From Mycobacterium sp. 1164966.3 (GTDB taxonomy: Bacteria; Actinomycetota; Actinomycetes; Mycobacteriales; Mycobacteriaceae), in assembly GCF_001665395.1 (NCBI RefSeq), contig NZ_LZSG01000005.1, positions 186,001-250,000 on the forward strand: 64,000 nucleotides of DNA, read 5' to 3'. Below are positions 41,467 to 49,493 of the stretch, in pieces. The notes under the pieces are model-generated. The model had not been told where the DNA came from. It ran no database searches and saw only the letters and a program-made list of their open reading frames with translations. A program made the position numbers and the translations under genes. Each line of letters opens with the position of its first letter. The first letter of the stretch is position 1.

Positions 41467-42552
41467 TTAGAGGGCGATATCGACGTCGCCGACGGGGACT
41501 GTTACGCAGATCTGCACGTCCTCGTCGGGCCCGGTCGAGACGGCACCGGTGGTCAGATTGCGCACCGCTCCCGAGACCTTGCGCCGAGTGCAGGTGTGGC
41601 AGATGCCCATCCGGCATCCGTTTTGCGGCTTGAGGCCGGCCGATTCGGCTTGCTCCAGCAGCGAGCGTCCGTCGTCGACGAGGTCAACTCCGCTGTCCGC
41701 GAAGGTGATTCGGCCGCCCGACGGATTCGCCGGCGGCTCGAACACCGGGGGCACGAAGCTCTCGGAGTAGACGTTCTCGCAGTGTTGCTTTACCGCCTCG
41801 ACCAAAGGCGTTGGACCGCAGGCGAACACCGCGTCGGGCGACGGCATCGCGGCAGCCAGATGCTCCGCCCCGAACCGGCCGACCAGGTCGCCGGCGTCCG
41901 ACCGGGTGTATCCGTGCAGCACCCGAACCCCGGGCAGCGTGGTCAGCTCATCGCGGTAGCAGGCTTCCTGAGCCGTGCGGGCGTAATGCACGAAGGCGAT
42001 CTCGCTGCCCTGATTCTTCAAATGACCCTCGGCGACCAGTGTGCGCAGCATCGCCATTACCGGTGTGATGCCGCTGCCGCCGGAGACGAACAGGATCCGC
42101 CGCGGACGTTGCTCAGGCAATACGAAGTCGCCGCCGACACCGTCGAGACCCACCACCATGCCGCGGCGGGCGCGCTCGTAGAGGTAGTTCGACACCAGCC
42201 CGCCCTCGTGGTGGCCGATCGTCAGCTCGAGCTGTCCGCTGCCTTCCACATTGGCCGGCGAGTAGCAGCGCGAGTGCATGCGGCCGTCGATCTCGACGGT
42301 CACGTTGACGAACTGGCCCGCCTTGACGGTGTTGCGGTCAGTGAACGCGGCGTTCGGAGCCAGGGTCAGGGTGACGCTGCGCGGCGTGGTCCGTCGCACG
42401 TCCATCACCTTGGCGCGGGCTTGGCCCGACGTCCACGTCGGCGTCACAAGCTCGGTGTACCGGTCGACGCCGTGCGGACCGGTGAGCAGATCGATAAGGT
42501 CAGAACTCAGGACTCGCCGGGCGATCGTCCGAGTGAAAGTTTGAGTGAACAT
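41467..42552 (-). CDS. Ferredoxin-NAD(P)H reductase with C-terminal 2Fe-2S domain (desaturase electron donor)
   Basis: A 361-residue three-domain flavoprotein. FAD domain: RCYSPANVEGSGQLELTIG near 115. NAD(P) domain: RILFVSGGSGITPVMAMLRTL near 170 and FACGPTPLVEAV near 250. The 2Fe-2S ferredoxin domain has cysteines in GCRMGICHTC and a fourth in QICVTVP. It passes electrons to the adjacent desaturase, as Rv3230c does for DesA3. ATG at 42552 faces a TetR gene over 69 bases. Expression probably depends on the GTTCAC-ATA-GTGAAC operator. Confidence 0.94.
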   Translation of the reverse strand: MFTQTFTRTIARRVLSSDLIDLLTGPHGVDRYTELVTPTWTSGQARAKVMDVRRTTPRSVTLTLAPNAAFTDRNTVKAGQFVNVTVEIDGRMHSRCYSPANVEGSGQLELTIGHHEGGLVSNYLYERARRGMVVGLDGVGGDFVLPEQRPRRILFVSGGSGITPVMAMLRTLVAEGHLKNQGSEIAFVHYARTAQEACYRDELTTLPGVRVLHGYTRSDAGDLVGRFGAEHLAAAMPSPDAVFACGPTPLVEAVKQHCENVYSESFVPPVFEPPANPSGGRITFADSGVDLVDDGRSLLEQAESAGLKPQNGCRMGICHTCTRRKVSGAVRNLTTGAVSTGPDEDVQICVTVPVGDVDIAL

Positions 42553-42612
42553 GTGTACACCGTGACACCTCCCGGCGCAGGTGGTCAAGGGTTTCGGCAG
42601 CTCTGTGTTACG

Positions 42613-42627
42613 GTTCACATAGTGAAC
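42613..42627. promoter_or_regulatory. Operator GTTCAC-ATA-GTGAAC over the TetR start codon
   Basis: A perfect 6-3-6 palindrome whose right arm includes the GTG start (42622) of the divergent TetR gene. No ribosome site precedes that GTG, so a leaderless transcript is possible and a repressor here would block its own start point. A separate GTGTACAC palindrome lies at 42553-42560 next to the reductase start. Confidence 0.65.
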
Positions 42628-43296
42628 AGTCGTACTCCTAGCTCACATACCCGACGCTCCGGCAGCGAAAAGGGCCGGGACAGCCGTTCCCGCGAGGAGC
42701 GCAAAGAGGCCACGCGGCGCGCCATCATCTCCGCGTCGCTCAAGCTGCTCAACGACCGCAGCTTCAGCAACCTGAGCCTGCGCGAGGTCACCCGGGAGGC
42801 CGGGATCGTGCCCGCGGCCTTCTACCGTCACTTCGAATCGATGGAGGCGCTCGGACTGGTCCTGATCGACGAGTCGTTTCGCAGCCTGCGTGACACACTG
42901 CGCGGAGCGCGTGCCGGCAAGCTCGATCCGAGCCGGGTCATCGAGTCATCCGTCGAGATCCTGGTGGGCAGCGTGGCCGAACAGCGTGAGCATTGGCGCT
43001 TCATCGCCCGCGAACGCTCGACCGGCGTTTCGGTACTGCGCTATGCGATTCGCACCGAGATCCGGCTGATCACCTCGGAGCTGGCCACAGACCTGGCGCG
43101 CTTTCCGCGTCTGAACGAATGGAGCACAGAAGATCTCAACGTGCTGGCAAGCCTTTTCGTCAACGCGATGATCGTCACCGCCGAGGCCATCGAGGACGCC
43201 CAGAGCGCCGAGGCGCTGAACGAGATTCACCGGATAGCCGTCAAGCAGCTGCGCATGATCGCCATCGGCGTCGCCGGCTGGCGCAGCACCCCCTGA
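42622..43296 (+). CDS. TetR family regulator divergent from desaturase operon
   Basis: A 224-residue TetR protein from GTG 42622. A basic N-terminus (SHTRRSGSEKGRDSRSREERKEATRRA) leads into the helix-turn-helix IISASLKLLNDRSFSNLSLREVTREAGIVPAAFYRHFESME in outline. It resembles FabR/DesT-type fatty-acid regulators in its HTH (REVxxxAGIVPxAFYRHF), which sense acyl-CoA unsaturation. This fits its place opposite a desaturase pair. A long upstream in-frame ORF (to 41095) runs antisense to both desaturase genes and is not accepted as coding. Confidence 0.92.
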   Translation: MNSRTPSSHTRRSGSEKGRDSRSREERKEATRRAIISASLKLLNDRSFSNLSLREVTREAGIVPAAFYRHFESMEALGLVLIDESFRSLRDTLRGARAGKLDPSRVIESSVEILVGSVAEQREHWRFIARERSTGVSVLRYAIRTEIRLITSELATDLARFPRLNEWSTEDLNVLASLFVNAMIVTAEAIEDAQSAEALNEIHRIAVKQLRMIAIGVAGWRSTP

Positions 43297-43311
43297 GCCG
43301 AGCCCGCCGTC

Positions 43312-43956
43312 TTACCGCGGTTCCCGCCACATCGGCCAGATCGGCGGGCCACCATGGGGCAACTTGATCTCGCCGGTGACCTTGAAGCCGAAACGCTCGT
43401 AGTACGGCACATTGTCGGGCTTCGAGGACTCGAGGTAGGCCGGGCAGTATTCGGCATCGCAGCGCTGCAACCGTGATCGCATCAACACCTGACCGTACCC
43501 CTGGCCGCGCACCGTCGGGTCACTGCCGATGACGGCCAGATACCAGTGCGGCTCTTCGGGATGCGCGCGCTTCATCACTTCCTGTACGGCACTGCCTATT
43601 GCCACCCGGCGGCCGAACACTCGCACGAACGTCGGCACCATCGCCAGCTTTCCGCGGCGGGTTTCCTGCCACTGCTGCGGTGGATCCCACAGTGCCGCCG
43701 CGCCGATGTCGGACCCCGCACAGGCAACCTCGACGCCGCCGCGGGACAGATGATGATGGCGGGTCATCGTGGCGAACAACCGGCGCAGATGTGCGATCCG
43801 GGACTTGTCATCAGGGAGCAGCCACAGCATGACCGGATCGTCGTAGAAGGCCCGGGCCAGGATATGCGAGAGCGCGCGCACATCGGCTTTGTCTGCCGGA
43901 CGGGCCTGCGGGATCATTCGTGCCACGGTAGCGGCAAGTGTGGCCGGTGACGTCAC
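43312..43956 (-). CDS. GNAT family N-acetyltransferase (Rv0133-like)
   Basis: A GNAT protein of 214 residues from GTG 43956, or 201 from ATG 43917, the length remembered for Rv0133. The acetyl-CoA site is VIGSDPTVRGQGYGQVLM (QGYG as RxxGxG/A variant) near 140, and YYERFGFKVTGEIKLP closes the fold. It transfers acetyl to an unknown amine. It is convergent with the TetR gene and divergent from fgd2 with only 15 bases between starts if the longer form is used, which argues mildly for the shorter one. Confidence 0.88.
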   Translation of the reverse strand: MTSPATLAATVARMIPQARPADKADVRALSHILARAFYDDPVMLWLLPDDKSRIAHLRRLFATMTRHHHLSRGGVEVACAGSDIGAAALWDPPQQWQETRRGKLAMVPTFVRVFGRRVAIGSAVQEVMKRAHPEEPHWYLAVIGSDPTVRGQGYGQVLMRSRLQRCDAEYCPAYLESSKPDNVPYYERFGFKVTGEIKLPHGGPPIWPMWREPR

Positions 43957-43971
43957 GGGTATTCCGCTCCG

Positions 43972-45084
43972 ATGACCGGTATCTCAAGACGGACGTTTGG
44001 TGCCCTCGCGGCCGGCGTGGGCGCAGCCGGCGCCGGAGGGTTGGCCAGTGCCTGTACAACCAGCCGCAAGACTCCGGCGGCACCGTCGCCCTCGCCGTCG
44101 CCGATACCCCCCCCGCCGCCGACCAAAAACGTGGGAGTTGTGTTGTCGCACGAGCAATTTCGCACAGACCAGCTGGTGGCGCAAGCACAAGCCGCCGAGC
44201 GGGCCGGCTTTCAGCATGTGTGGGCCAGCGACCACCTGCAACCGTGGCAGGACAACGAGGGCCACTCGATGTTTCCGTGGCTCACGCTGGCGCTGGTGGG
44301 AAGCAGCACCAGCCGCATTTCATTCGGCACCGGAGTAACGTGTCCGACCTACCGCTACCACCCGGCGACCGTGGCCCAGGCCTTCGCCTCACTGGCCATC
44401 CTGAGCCCTGGACGGGTGTTCTTGGGGCTGGGCACCGGAGAACGGCTCAACGAACAGGCTGCGACCAACATGTTCGGCCGCTATACCGAGCGTCATGACC
44501 GGCTGATCGAGGCGATCGAGCTGATCCGCCAGCTGTGGAGCGGTGACCGAATCTCCTTCAGTGGCCGGTACTTTCAGACCAACTCGCTGAAGCTCTACGA
44601 TCTGCCGTCCACCCCGCCGCCGATCTTCGTCGCCGCCAGCGGGCCCAAGAGCGCCCGGTTGGCCGGCCAGTACGGCGACGGCTGGATCACCCAAGTCCGC
44701 GACCTGGAGAGCCCGAAACTGCTCGACGCCTTCAGCGCAGGCGCGCATGCCGCCGGCCACGATCCCGCCAAAATGGGCAAACGAGCCGAGCTGTTTGCCG
44801 TGGTGGGCGATCAGAACACGGCCGCCCAGGCCGCCGTGTTATGGCGTTTCACCGCCGGAGCCGTCGACCAGCCCAATCCCGTCGAGATCCAGCGGGCCGC
44901 GGAATCCCACCCCACCGAGAAGGTGCTGGCGAACTGGACGGTCGGCACCGACCCGGCCGTTCACATCCGGGCAGTGCAAGCGGTTCTCGACGTCGGAGCC
45001 GTGCCCTATCTGCATTTCCCCCAGCAGGATCCGATAGCCGCCATCGACTTCTACCGCACCAACGTGCTACCCAAACTGCACTGA
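43972..45084 (+). CDS. fgd2: F420-dependent hydroxymycolic acid dehydrogenase, exported lipoprotein
   Basis: A 370-residue LLM-family enzyme with a Tat-type signal (ISRRTFGALAAGVGAAGAGG) and a lipobox LASAC, so it is exported folded and lipid-anchored. A Pro-rich linker follows, then the barrel GVVLSHEQFRTDQLVAQAQAAERAGFQHVWASDHLQPWQD. It corresponds to Rv0132c, shown to oxidise hydroxymycolates to ketomycolates with F420. Its presence implies that the organism makes ketomycolic acids. The loop DNEGHSMFPWL is characteristic. ATG at 43972 is immediately divergent from the GNAT gene. Confidence 0.95.
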   Translation: MTGISRRTFGALAAGVGAAGAGGLASACTTSRKTPAAPSPSPSPIPPPPPTKNVGVVLSHEQFRTDQLVAQAQAAERAGFQHVWASDHLQPWQDNEGHSMFPWLTLALVGSSTSRISFGTGVTCPTYRYHPATVAQAFASLAILSPGRVFLGLGTGERLNEQAATNMFGRYTERHDRLIEAIELIRQLWSGDRISFSGRYFQTNSLKLYDLPSTPPPIFVAASGPKSARLAGQYGDGWITQVRDLESPKLLDAFSAGAHAAGHDPAKMGKRAELFAVVGDQNTAAQAAVLWRFTAGAVDQPNPVEIQRAAESHPTEKVLANWTVGTDPAVHIRAVQAVLDVGAVPYLHFPQQDPIAAIDFYRTNVLPKLH

Positions 45085-45264
45085 GTGCGCGCGCGAGCGT
45101 CGTGTCAATGAAGCCTGGGCGCAAATTTCCGCCGAGGCCGCCCTGGACTCAGATCGAAATCCCTGGGTACACAACGAAAGCCATCAGTACATATCGAAAT
45201 CGCGCGCCGCACTGCACTGTTCGGCCATGATCATGTCCCCACCCTCGACCGGCCGGATCCCGTA

Positions 45265-45277
45265 ACTGCTACGCAGT
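45265..45277. promoter_or_regulatory. Palindrome ACTGC-TAC-GCAGT upstream of the KSI-like gene
   Basis: A perfect 5-3-5 dyad 68 bases before ATG 45346, overlapped by a second dyad CTAC-GCAGT-GTAG. It may be an operator in the 45085-45345 gap, which otherwise holds no gene that I can support. Confidence 0.4.
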
Positions 45278-45345
45278 GTAGTAAATACCCGTTCGTTGGG
45301 ACGGCGTGGCTCGTTCTCGACGCCGACCGTGTAGCGTGCGGGGCC

Positions 45346-45717
45346 ATGCCATCCCAGGAAGCCATCGCCCAGACCGTCAAGCGCTATCTCGAACTCGTCG
45401 CCAAGGGCACGGCCGACGATGTCGTGGCCCTGTATGCCCCCGATGCCACCCTCGAGGATCCGATCGGATCCGATCTCCGCCGCGGCCATGACGCGATTCA
45501 CGAGTTCTATGCGAACGTCCAAGACCTCAAGAAGGAGACCGAACTCGTGGAGCTTCGGGTCTGCGGCCACGAAGCGGCCTTCCTATGGCACCTCACCCTC
45601 CACGCCGGCGACAGCCGCAGCCGGATGTCGCCCATCTCGCTGATGACGTTCGACGAGGACGCCAAGATCACCTCGATGCGGGCCTTCTGGTCACCTTCGG
45701 ACATTCGGGCGCTATAG
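45346..45717 (+). CDS. Ketosteroid isomerase-like protein (steroid delta-isomerase family)
   Basis: A 123-residue protein closely patterned on bacterial delta-5-3-ketosteroid isomerase: RYLELVAKGTADDVVALYAPDATLEDPIG, HDAIHEFYANV and MRAFWSPSDIRAL. Tyr14 and Asp38, the oxyanion donor and catalytic base of the classical enzyme, are conserved in number and place. The second hydrogen-bond donor, Asp99, is replaced by Ser (SPISLM, residue 98). It may isomerise a steroid or related enone with altered efficiency. It stands alone between fgd2 and fadE1, with palindromes on both sides. Confidence 0.88.
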   Translation: MPSQEAIAQTVKRYLELVAKGTADDVVALYAPDATLEDPIGSDLRRGHDAIHEFYANVQDLKKETELVELRVCGHEAAFLWHLTLHAGDSRSRMSPISLMTFDEDAKITSMRAFWSPSDIRAL

Positions 45718-45764
45718 AACCCCGTCGCATCAGCTTTACGATGGTCTGACTTCATCAGCAAGGC

Positions 45765-45784
45765 CCGGTGCACACATGCACCGG
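45765..45784. terminator. Hairpin CCGGTGCA-CACA-TGCACCGG between KSI-like gene and fadE1
   Basis: A perfect 8-bp stem with a four-base loop, 48 bases after the KSI-like stop and about 50 before the fadE1 start. It may end the first transcript or act on fadE1 as an operator; no T-tract follows. Confidence 0.4.
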
Positions 45785-45835
45785 ACAAGTCAAAACAGAG
45801 CCGGTGCGACGCGGCACCGGGGAACGGTTGCCGAC

Positions 45836-47131
45836 GTGTGGGACTTCGAAACGGACCCGGAATACCAGGCGAAGCTGGACTGGGTCGAGAAATTCATGGT
45901 CGACGAACTCGAGCCGCTCGATCTGGTTGCCCTCGACCCGTACGACAAGAAGAACCCGGAGATGATGGCGATCCTGCGGCCGTTGCAGCAGCAGGTGAAG
46001 GAACAAGGCCTGTGGGCCGCCCACCTGCGGCCCGAGCTCGGCGGCCAAGGGTTCGGTCAGGTGAAGCTCGCGTTGCTCAACGAGATCCTCGGGAGGTCCC
46101 GGTGGGCGCCATCGGTATTCGGCTGCCAGGCACCGGATTCCGGGAACGCCGAGATTCTCGCGCTGTTCGGCACCGACGAGCAGAAGGCCCGCTATCTGCA
46201 GCCGCTGCTCGACGGTGAGATTACCTCGTGCTATTCGATGACCGAACCGCAGGGCGGTTCCGATCCCGGGATGTTCGTCACGGCCGCGACGCGCGACGGT
46301 GACGATTGGATCATCAACGGGGAGAAGTGGTTTTCCACCAACGCCAAGCACGCATCGTTCTTCATCGTCATGGCCGTCACCAATCCCGAGTCACGCACTT
46401 ACGACAAGATGTCGCTGTTCATCGTGCCGGCCGAGACCCCCGGCATCGAGATTGTCCGCAATGTCGGTGTGGGAGCTGAATCGGCGAAGCACGCCAGCCA
46501 CGCCTACGTCCGCTACCACAATGTCCGAGTACCGGCCGACCACGTGCTCGGCGGTGAGGGCAAGGCGTTCATGATCGCGCAGACGCGGCTCGGCGGTGGT
46601 CGCATCCATCACGCCATGCGCACAATTGCGCTGGCCCGCAAGGCGTTTGACATGATGTGCGAACGCGCGGTGTCGCGGCAGACCCGGCACGGGCGGTTGG
46701 CCGATCTCCAGATGACGCAGGAGAAGATCGCCGACAGCTGGATCCAGATCGAACAATTCCGGCTGCTGGTCCTGCGCACCGCCTGGCTGATCGACAAGCA
46801 CGACGACTACCAGAAGGTCCGGCGTGACATCGCGGCGGTGAAGGTCGCGATGCCCCAGGTGCTGCACGACGTGGCGCAACGAGCGATGCACCTGCACGGC
46901 GCGCTCGGCGTTTCCGACGAGATGCCGTTCGTCAAAATGCTGATCGGTGCCGAGTCACTGGGCATCGCCGACGGGGCCACGGAACTGCACAAGATGACGG
47001 TGGCCCGTCGAACGTTGCGCGAATACCAGCCGGTGACAACGCCATTCCCGTCGCAGCACATCCCGACCCGCCGCGCCGAGGCCCAGGCCCGGCTGGCCGA
47101 GCGTCTGGAACACGCTATCGCCGAATTTTGA
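45836..47131 (+). CDS. fadE1: Acyl-CoA dehydrogenase FadE1
   Basis: A 431-residue acyl-CoA dehydrogenase from GTG 45836 (VWDFETDPEY). FAD signature CYSMTEPQGGSDPGMF near 135; INGEKWFSTNAKHASFFIVMAVTNPESRTYDKMSLFIVP follows. The C-terminal half carries RLGGGRIHHAMRTIALARKAFD and LHGALGVSDEMPFVKMLIGAESLGIADGATELHK. It belongs to the ACAD10/11-like group together with FadE2 in this window. GGGGAACGG lies about ten bases before the GTG; a longer ORF start at 45776 is less likely. It is convergent with htdZ and ends beside half of a family A repeat. Confidence 0.93.
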   Translation: MWDFETDPEYQAKLDWVEKFMVDELEPLDLVALDPYDKKNPEMMAILRPLQQQVKEQGLWAAHLRPELGGQGFGQVKLALLNEILGRSRWAPSVFGCQAPDSGNAEILALFGTDEQKARYLQPLLDGEITSCYSMTEPQGGSDPGMFVTAATRDGDDWIINGEKWFSTNAKHASFFIVMAVTNPESRTYDKMSLFIVPAETPGIEIVRNVGVGAESAKHASHAYVRYHNVRVPADHVLGGEGKAFMIAQTRLGGGRIHHAMRTIALARKAFDMMCERAVSRQTRHGRLADLQMTQEKIADSWIQIEQFRLLVLRTAWLIDKHDDYQKVRRDIAAVKVAMPQVLHDVAQRAMHLHGALGVSDEMPFVKMLIGAESLGIADGATELHKMTVARRTLREYQPVTTPFPSQHIPTRRAEAQARLAERLEHAIAEF

Positions 47132-47133
47132 CG

Positions 47134-47145
47134 GCGAGCAGACGC
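47134..47145. repeat. Half of a family A palindrome
   Basis: GCGAGCAGACGC, the left arm tip of the family A repeat, occurs alone three bases after the fadE1 stop. The complementary arm is missing; CCCACT follows. It looks like a decayed or partly deleted copy in another convergent gap. Confidence 0.5.
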
Positions 47146-47148
47146 CCA

Positions 47149-47604
47149 CTAGGTGATGTAGCGGACGACGCTTTCCGCCACGCACGCCGGCTTCGGCGAT
47201 CCGTCGATCTCCACCGTCGTCGACACCGTAGCCTGCACCGCACCGTTGCCGACGTCGTCGACACTGACCAGCGAGCTCGTCGCACGCACCCGGGAGCCGA
47301 CCGGCACCGGCGCGGGGAACCGAACCTTGTTGAGGCCGTAGTTGATTGCCAACTTGATGCCGTTGACGGTGTACATCTGATGCTGCAGCCGCGGCAACAG
47401 CGACAGGGTCATGAAGCCGTGCGCGATGGTCGTGCCGAACGGGCCCTTGGCAGCTCGTTCCGGATCGACGTGGATCCACTGGTGATCGCCGGTCGCGTCG
47501 GCGAACTTGTTGACGTCTTCTTGGGTAATGGTCACCCAGTCGCTCTGCCCGATGGTCTCGCCCGCAGCGGCGGCGAGGTCGGCGACTGACTCAAAGGTGC
47601 GCAT
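47149..47604 (-). CDS. htdZ: (R)-specific enoyl-CoA hydratase HtdZ
   Basis: A 151-residue single-hotdog hydratase. The catalytic pair Asp40 and His45 sit in ADATGDHQWIHVDPERAAKGPFGTTIAHGF, the hydratase 2 motif. It hydrates trans-2-enoyl-CoA to (3R)-hydroxyacyl-CoA and matches Rv0130 in length and sequence outline. Start ATG 47604 (MRTFESVADL) is preferred to an upstream ATG at 47649. It is convergent with fadE1, the acyl-CoA dehydrogenase that would make its substrate class. Confidence 0.95.
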   Translation of the reverse strand: MRTFESVADLAAAAGETIGQSDWVTITQEDVNKFADATGDHQWIHVDPERAAKGPFGTTIAHGFMTLSLLPRLQHQMYTVNGIKLAINYGLNKVRFPAPVPVGSRVRATSSLVSVDDVGNGAVQATVSTTVEIDGSPKPACVAESVVRYIT

Positions 47605-47696
47605 GGGTCTCTCCTCTGCTTGGGTGATCAACATCGTGCCACTCGGCATCGGCGAACCTGGCGAGGGAGCCCGCGACCGACTACAAAGGACAGGCT

Positions 47697-48233
47697 ATGA
47701 GAACAACGCTGGCCACCTGGACCGCGGCGGTGTGGCTGACAGCCACCGCGACGACGATGGGCTCCGTGGGTGCCGCCCATGCCGACCCGGAGATAGCACC
47801 GTGCGACATTCAGCAGCTATCGGTGGCCGCGGGCCCGCAGCAGGCCGGGGTGGGTCATCGCTCCATCCAGCTGAATTTCACCGCGCAACCCGAGGTCAGT
47901 GCCTGTCAGCTGTCGGGCTATCCGGCGGTCGTCGCCCTGGTACCGACCGGAACGCAAATCCAGGCCAAGCCGACACCGCAGGGCTACCTGGGCGGCGCGA
48001 CGCCCGGTGCGACGGCGACGCTGGTGCCCGGTCACGGAGCGCATGCGATGGTCGAATGGGTCGCTACCGGCACATCGCAAGATCCGGACTGCCGCACCTA
48101 CGGGTCGGCTCCCACCTCCATACCCTTACAGGTGATACCGCCAGGGACGTGGCAAACATTTGACATCCCCGTCTCGATCGGGCCCAACGAGGGTCTGTGC
48201 GATCTGCAGGTCCACCCGCTGACCGCCGACTGA
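47697..48233 (+). CDS. Secreted DUF4232 domain protein
   Basis: A 178-residue protein with a Sec signal peptide (residues 1-29, cut after AHA) and a DUF4232 domain. Four cysteines in the mature part (APCDIQ, SACQLSG, DPDCRT, GLCDLQ) likely form two disulfides, in keeping with export. DUF4232 domains are common in actinobacterial envelope proteins and have no known activity. AAAGGACAGG stands before ATG 47697. It is divergent from htdZ. Confidence 0.85.
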   Translation: MRTTLATWTAAVWLTATATTMGSVGAAHADPEIAPCDIQQLSVAAGPQQAGVGHRSIQLNFTAQPEVSACQLSGYPAVVALVPTGTQIQAKPTPQGYLGGATPGATATLVPGHGAHAMVEWVATGTSQDPDCRTYGSAPTSIPLQVIPPGTWQTFDIPVSIGPNEGLCDLQVHPLTAD

Positions 48234-48397
48234 ACGTCAGTGCCGGAGTCGCTGTCCGCTGGCGGCTTTGGTGTGAGTGTGCGGCGGGGAAGCAGAGTCC
48301 CATGAGTCGCGTTCGCGTGCCGCCGAAGGTGCAGACGACGGCACGTATGGGGAAGAGACCTGCCCCGACGACGCCAACGAAGTCAGCGACCGCAACG

Positions 48398-48913
48398 ATG
48401 GCGCAAGATGACACGGTGAGGCTGCTCCTGATTGCCGACACGCACATCCCGCGACGCGCGCGCGACCTGCCTGCGCAGGTATGGGCCGAAGTAGCGCGCG
48501 CAGACGTCGTATTCCACGCCGGCGACTGGGTGATGCCGGAACTGCTCGATCAGCTGGAATCCAGGGCCACCCGACTGATCGCGTGCTGGGGAAACAACGA
48601 CGGTCCCCTCTTGCGGGCCCGGCTGCCCGAACGCGCCGACGTGACGCTGGCGGGTCTGCGGTTCACCGTCGTGCATGAGACCGGCGCCGCGTCGGGGCGT
48701 GAAACCCGCATGTCGCGGCTGTACCCCGACAGCGACGTCCTGGTGTTCGGGCACAGCCACATCCCCTGGGATACGACGACGAAAACGGGCTTGCACCTGC
48801 TGAACCCCGGCTCCCCGACCGATCGCCGCCGCCAGCCGTTTTGCAGCTATATGACTGCCGAGGCTCGAAACGGGGCACTTACAGATGTGGTGCTCCATCG
48901 CGTCGAGAAGTAG
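48398..48913 (+). CDS. Metallophosphoesterase (YfcE/MJ0936 type)
   Basis: A 171-residue calcineurin-like phosphoesterase from ATG 48398. The metal-binding set is complete: IADTHIP near 12, HAGDWV near 40, GNND near 67, VVHE near 90 and FGHSHIPW near 118, then LLNPGSPTDRRR. It probably cleaves phosphodiesters or phosphomonoesters with Mn. An upstream in-frame extension is basic and low in structure, so the later start is used; GTG at 48416 is another option. It is a single gene between the DUF4232 and MarR genes. Confidence 0.88.
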   Translation: MAQDDTVRLLLIADTHIPRRARDLPAQVWAEVARADVVFHAGDWVMPELLDQLESRATRLIACWGNNDGPLLRARLPERADVTLAGLRFTVVHETGAASGRETRMSRLYPDSDVLVFGHSHIPWDTTTKTGLHLLNPGSPTDRRRQPFCSYMTAEARNGALTDVVLHRVEK

Positions 48914-49027
48914 CCCGACGATTTTGAAATCCGACGGCCTCCGCACGTCGCCCGAGCGCCCGCCCCAGATACCAACCCGACATATAACGGCGACATAGCT
49001 GACACATAGATAGCTCGTATACAGAGG

Positions 49028-49033
49028 TATTAT
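49028..49033 (+). promoter_or_regulatory. Candidate -10 element of the MarR-ABC operon
   Basis: TATTAT ends seven bases before ATG 49041, with no ribosome site, suggesting a leaderless start. Upstream, AT-rich repeats (CATAGCTGACACATAGATAGCT region) may bind the MarR product. Confidence 0.4.
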
Positions 49034-49040
49034 CGAAACA

Positions 49041-49493
49041 ATGAAGACTCGTACTGACCTGGTCTCCGATGTGTTCGGCGTTGTAGGCAGATTCCGTCGG
49101 CAACTGCGCCGGTCAGCCGGGCGCGGGTTCGACTCCACCCGGCTGTCCGAGTCGCAGTCGGAGCTGTTGTGGCTCGTCGGCCGCCGGCCCGGGATATCCG
49201 TCAGCGCCGCCGCCGCCGAACTCGGACTGGTACCCAACACCGCGTCGACTCTGGTCTCCAAACTGGTGGCCAACGGCTTGCTGGTCCGGACCGTCGGCGA
49301 GGCCGACCGTCGCACCTGCCAGTTGCGGCTCGCAGAGCCCGCCCAGCAGGTCGTCGACGCGTCTCGCGCCACGCGGCGAGCCGTGCTGTCCGAAGTGCTG
49401 GACGAACTTGACGACGCTCAAATCGAAACCCTGACAAGGGGATTGGAGGTTCTTGACACGATGATCCGGCGATTGCAGGAGCGAAGTTCATGA
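49041..49493 (+). CDS. MarR family transcriptional regulator
   Basis: A 150-residue MarR protein with the winged helix LSESQSELLWLVGRRPGISVSAAAAELGLVPNTASTLVSKLVANGLLVRTVGEADRRTCQLRL in outline (residues about 38-100). The DRR wing tip is present. It overlaps the ABC ATPase start by four bases, so it surely controls its own exporter operon, perhaps derepressed by a drug or phenolic ligand. The leader region 48914-49040 is AT-richer than the surroundings. Confidence 0.93.
   Translation: MKTRTDLVSDVFGVVGRFRRQLRRSAGRGFDSTRLSESQSELLWLVGRRPGISVSAAAAELGLVPNTASTLVSKLVANGLLVRTVGEADRRTCQLRLAEPAQQVVDASRATRRAVLSEVLDELDDAQIETLTRGLEVLDTMIRRLQERSS

Noticed and set aside
41095-43296. 733-codon plus-strand ORF crossing the desaturase and reductase genes
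   Set aside because: Only the last 224 codons are real (TetR). The upstream part is antisense to two well-supported genes.
45184-45570. 128-codon minus-strand ORF opposite the KSI-like gene
   Set aside because: It is antisense to a recognised protein and would overlap the palindrome region; no features support it.
48240-48397. N-terminal extension of the metallophosphoesterase from 48302 or earlier
   Set aside because: The extension is basic and low-complexity, and the fold starts cleanly at MAQDDTVRLLLIADTH.
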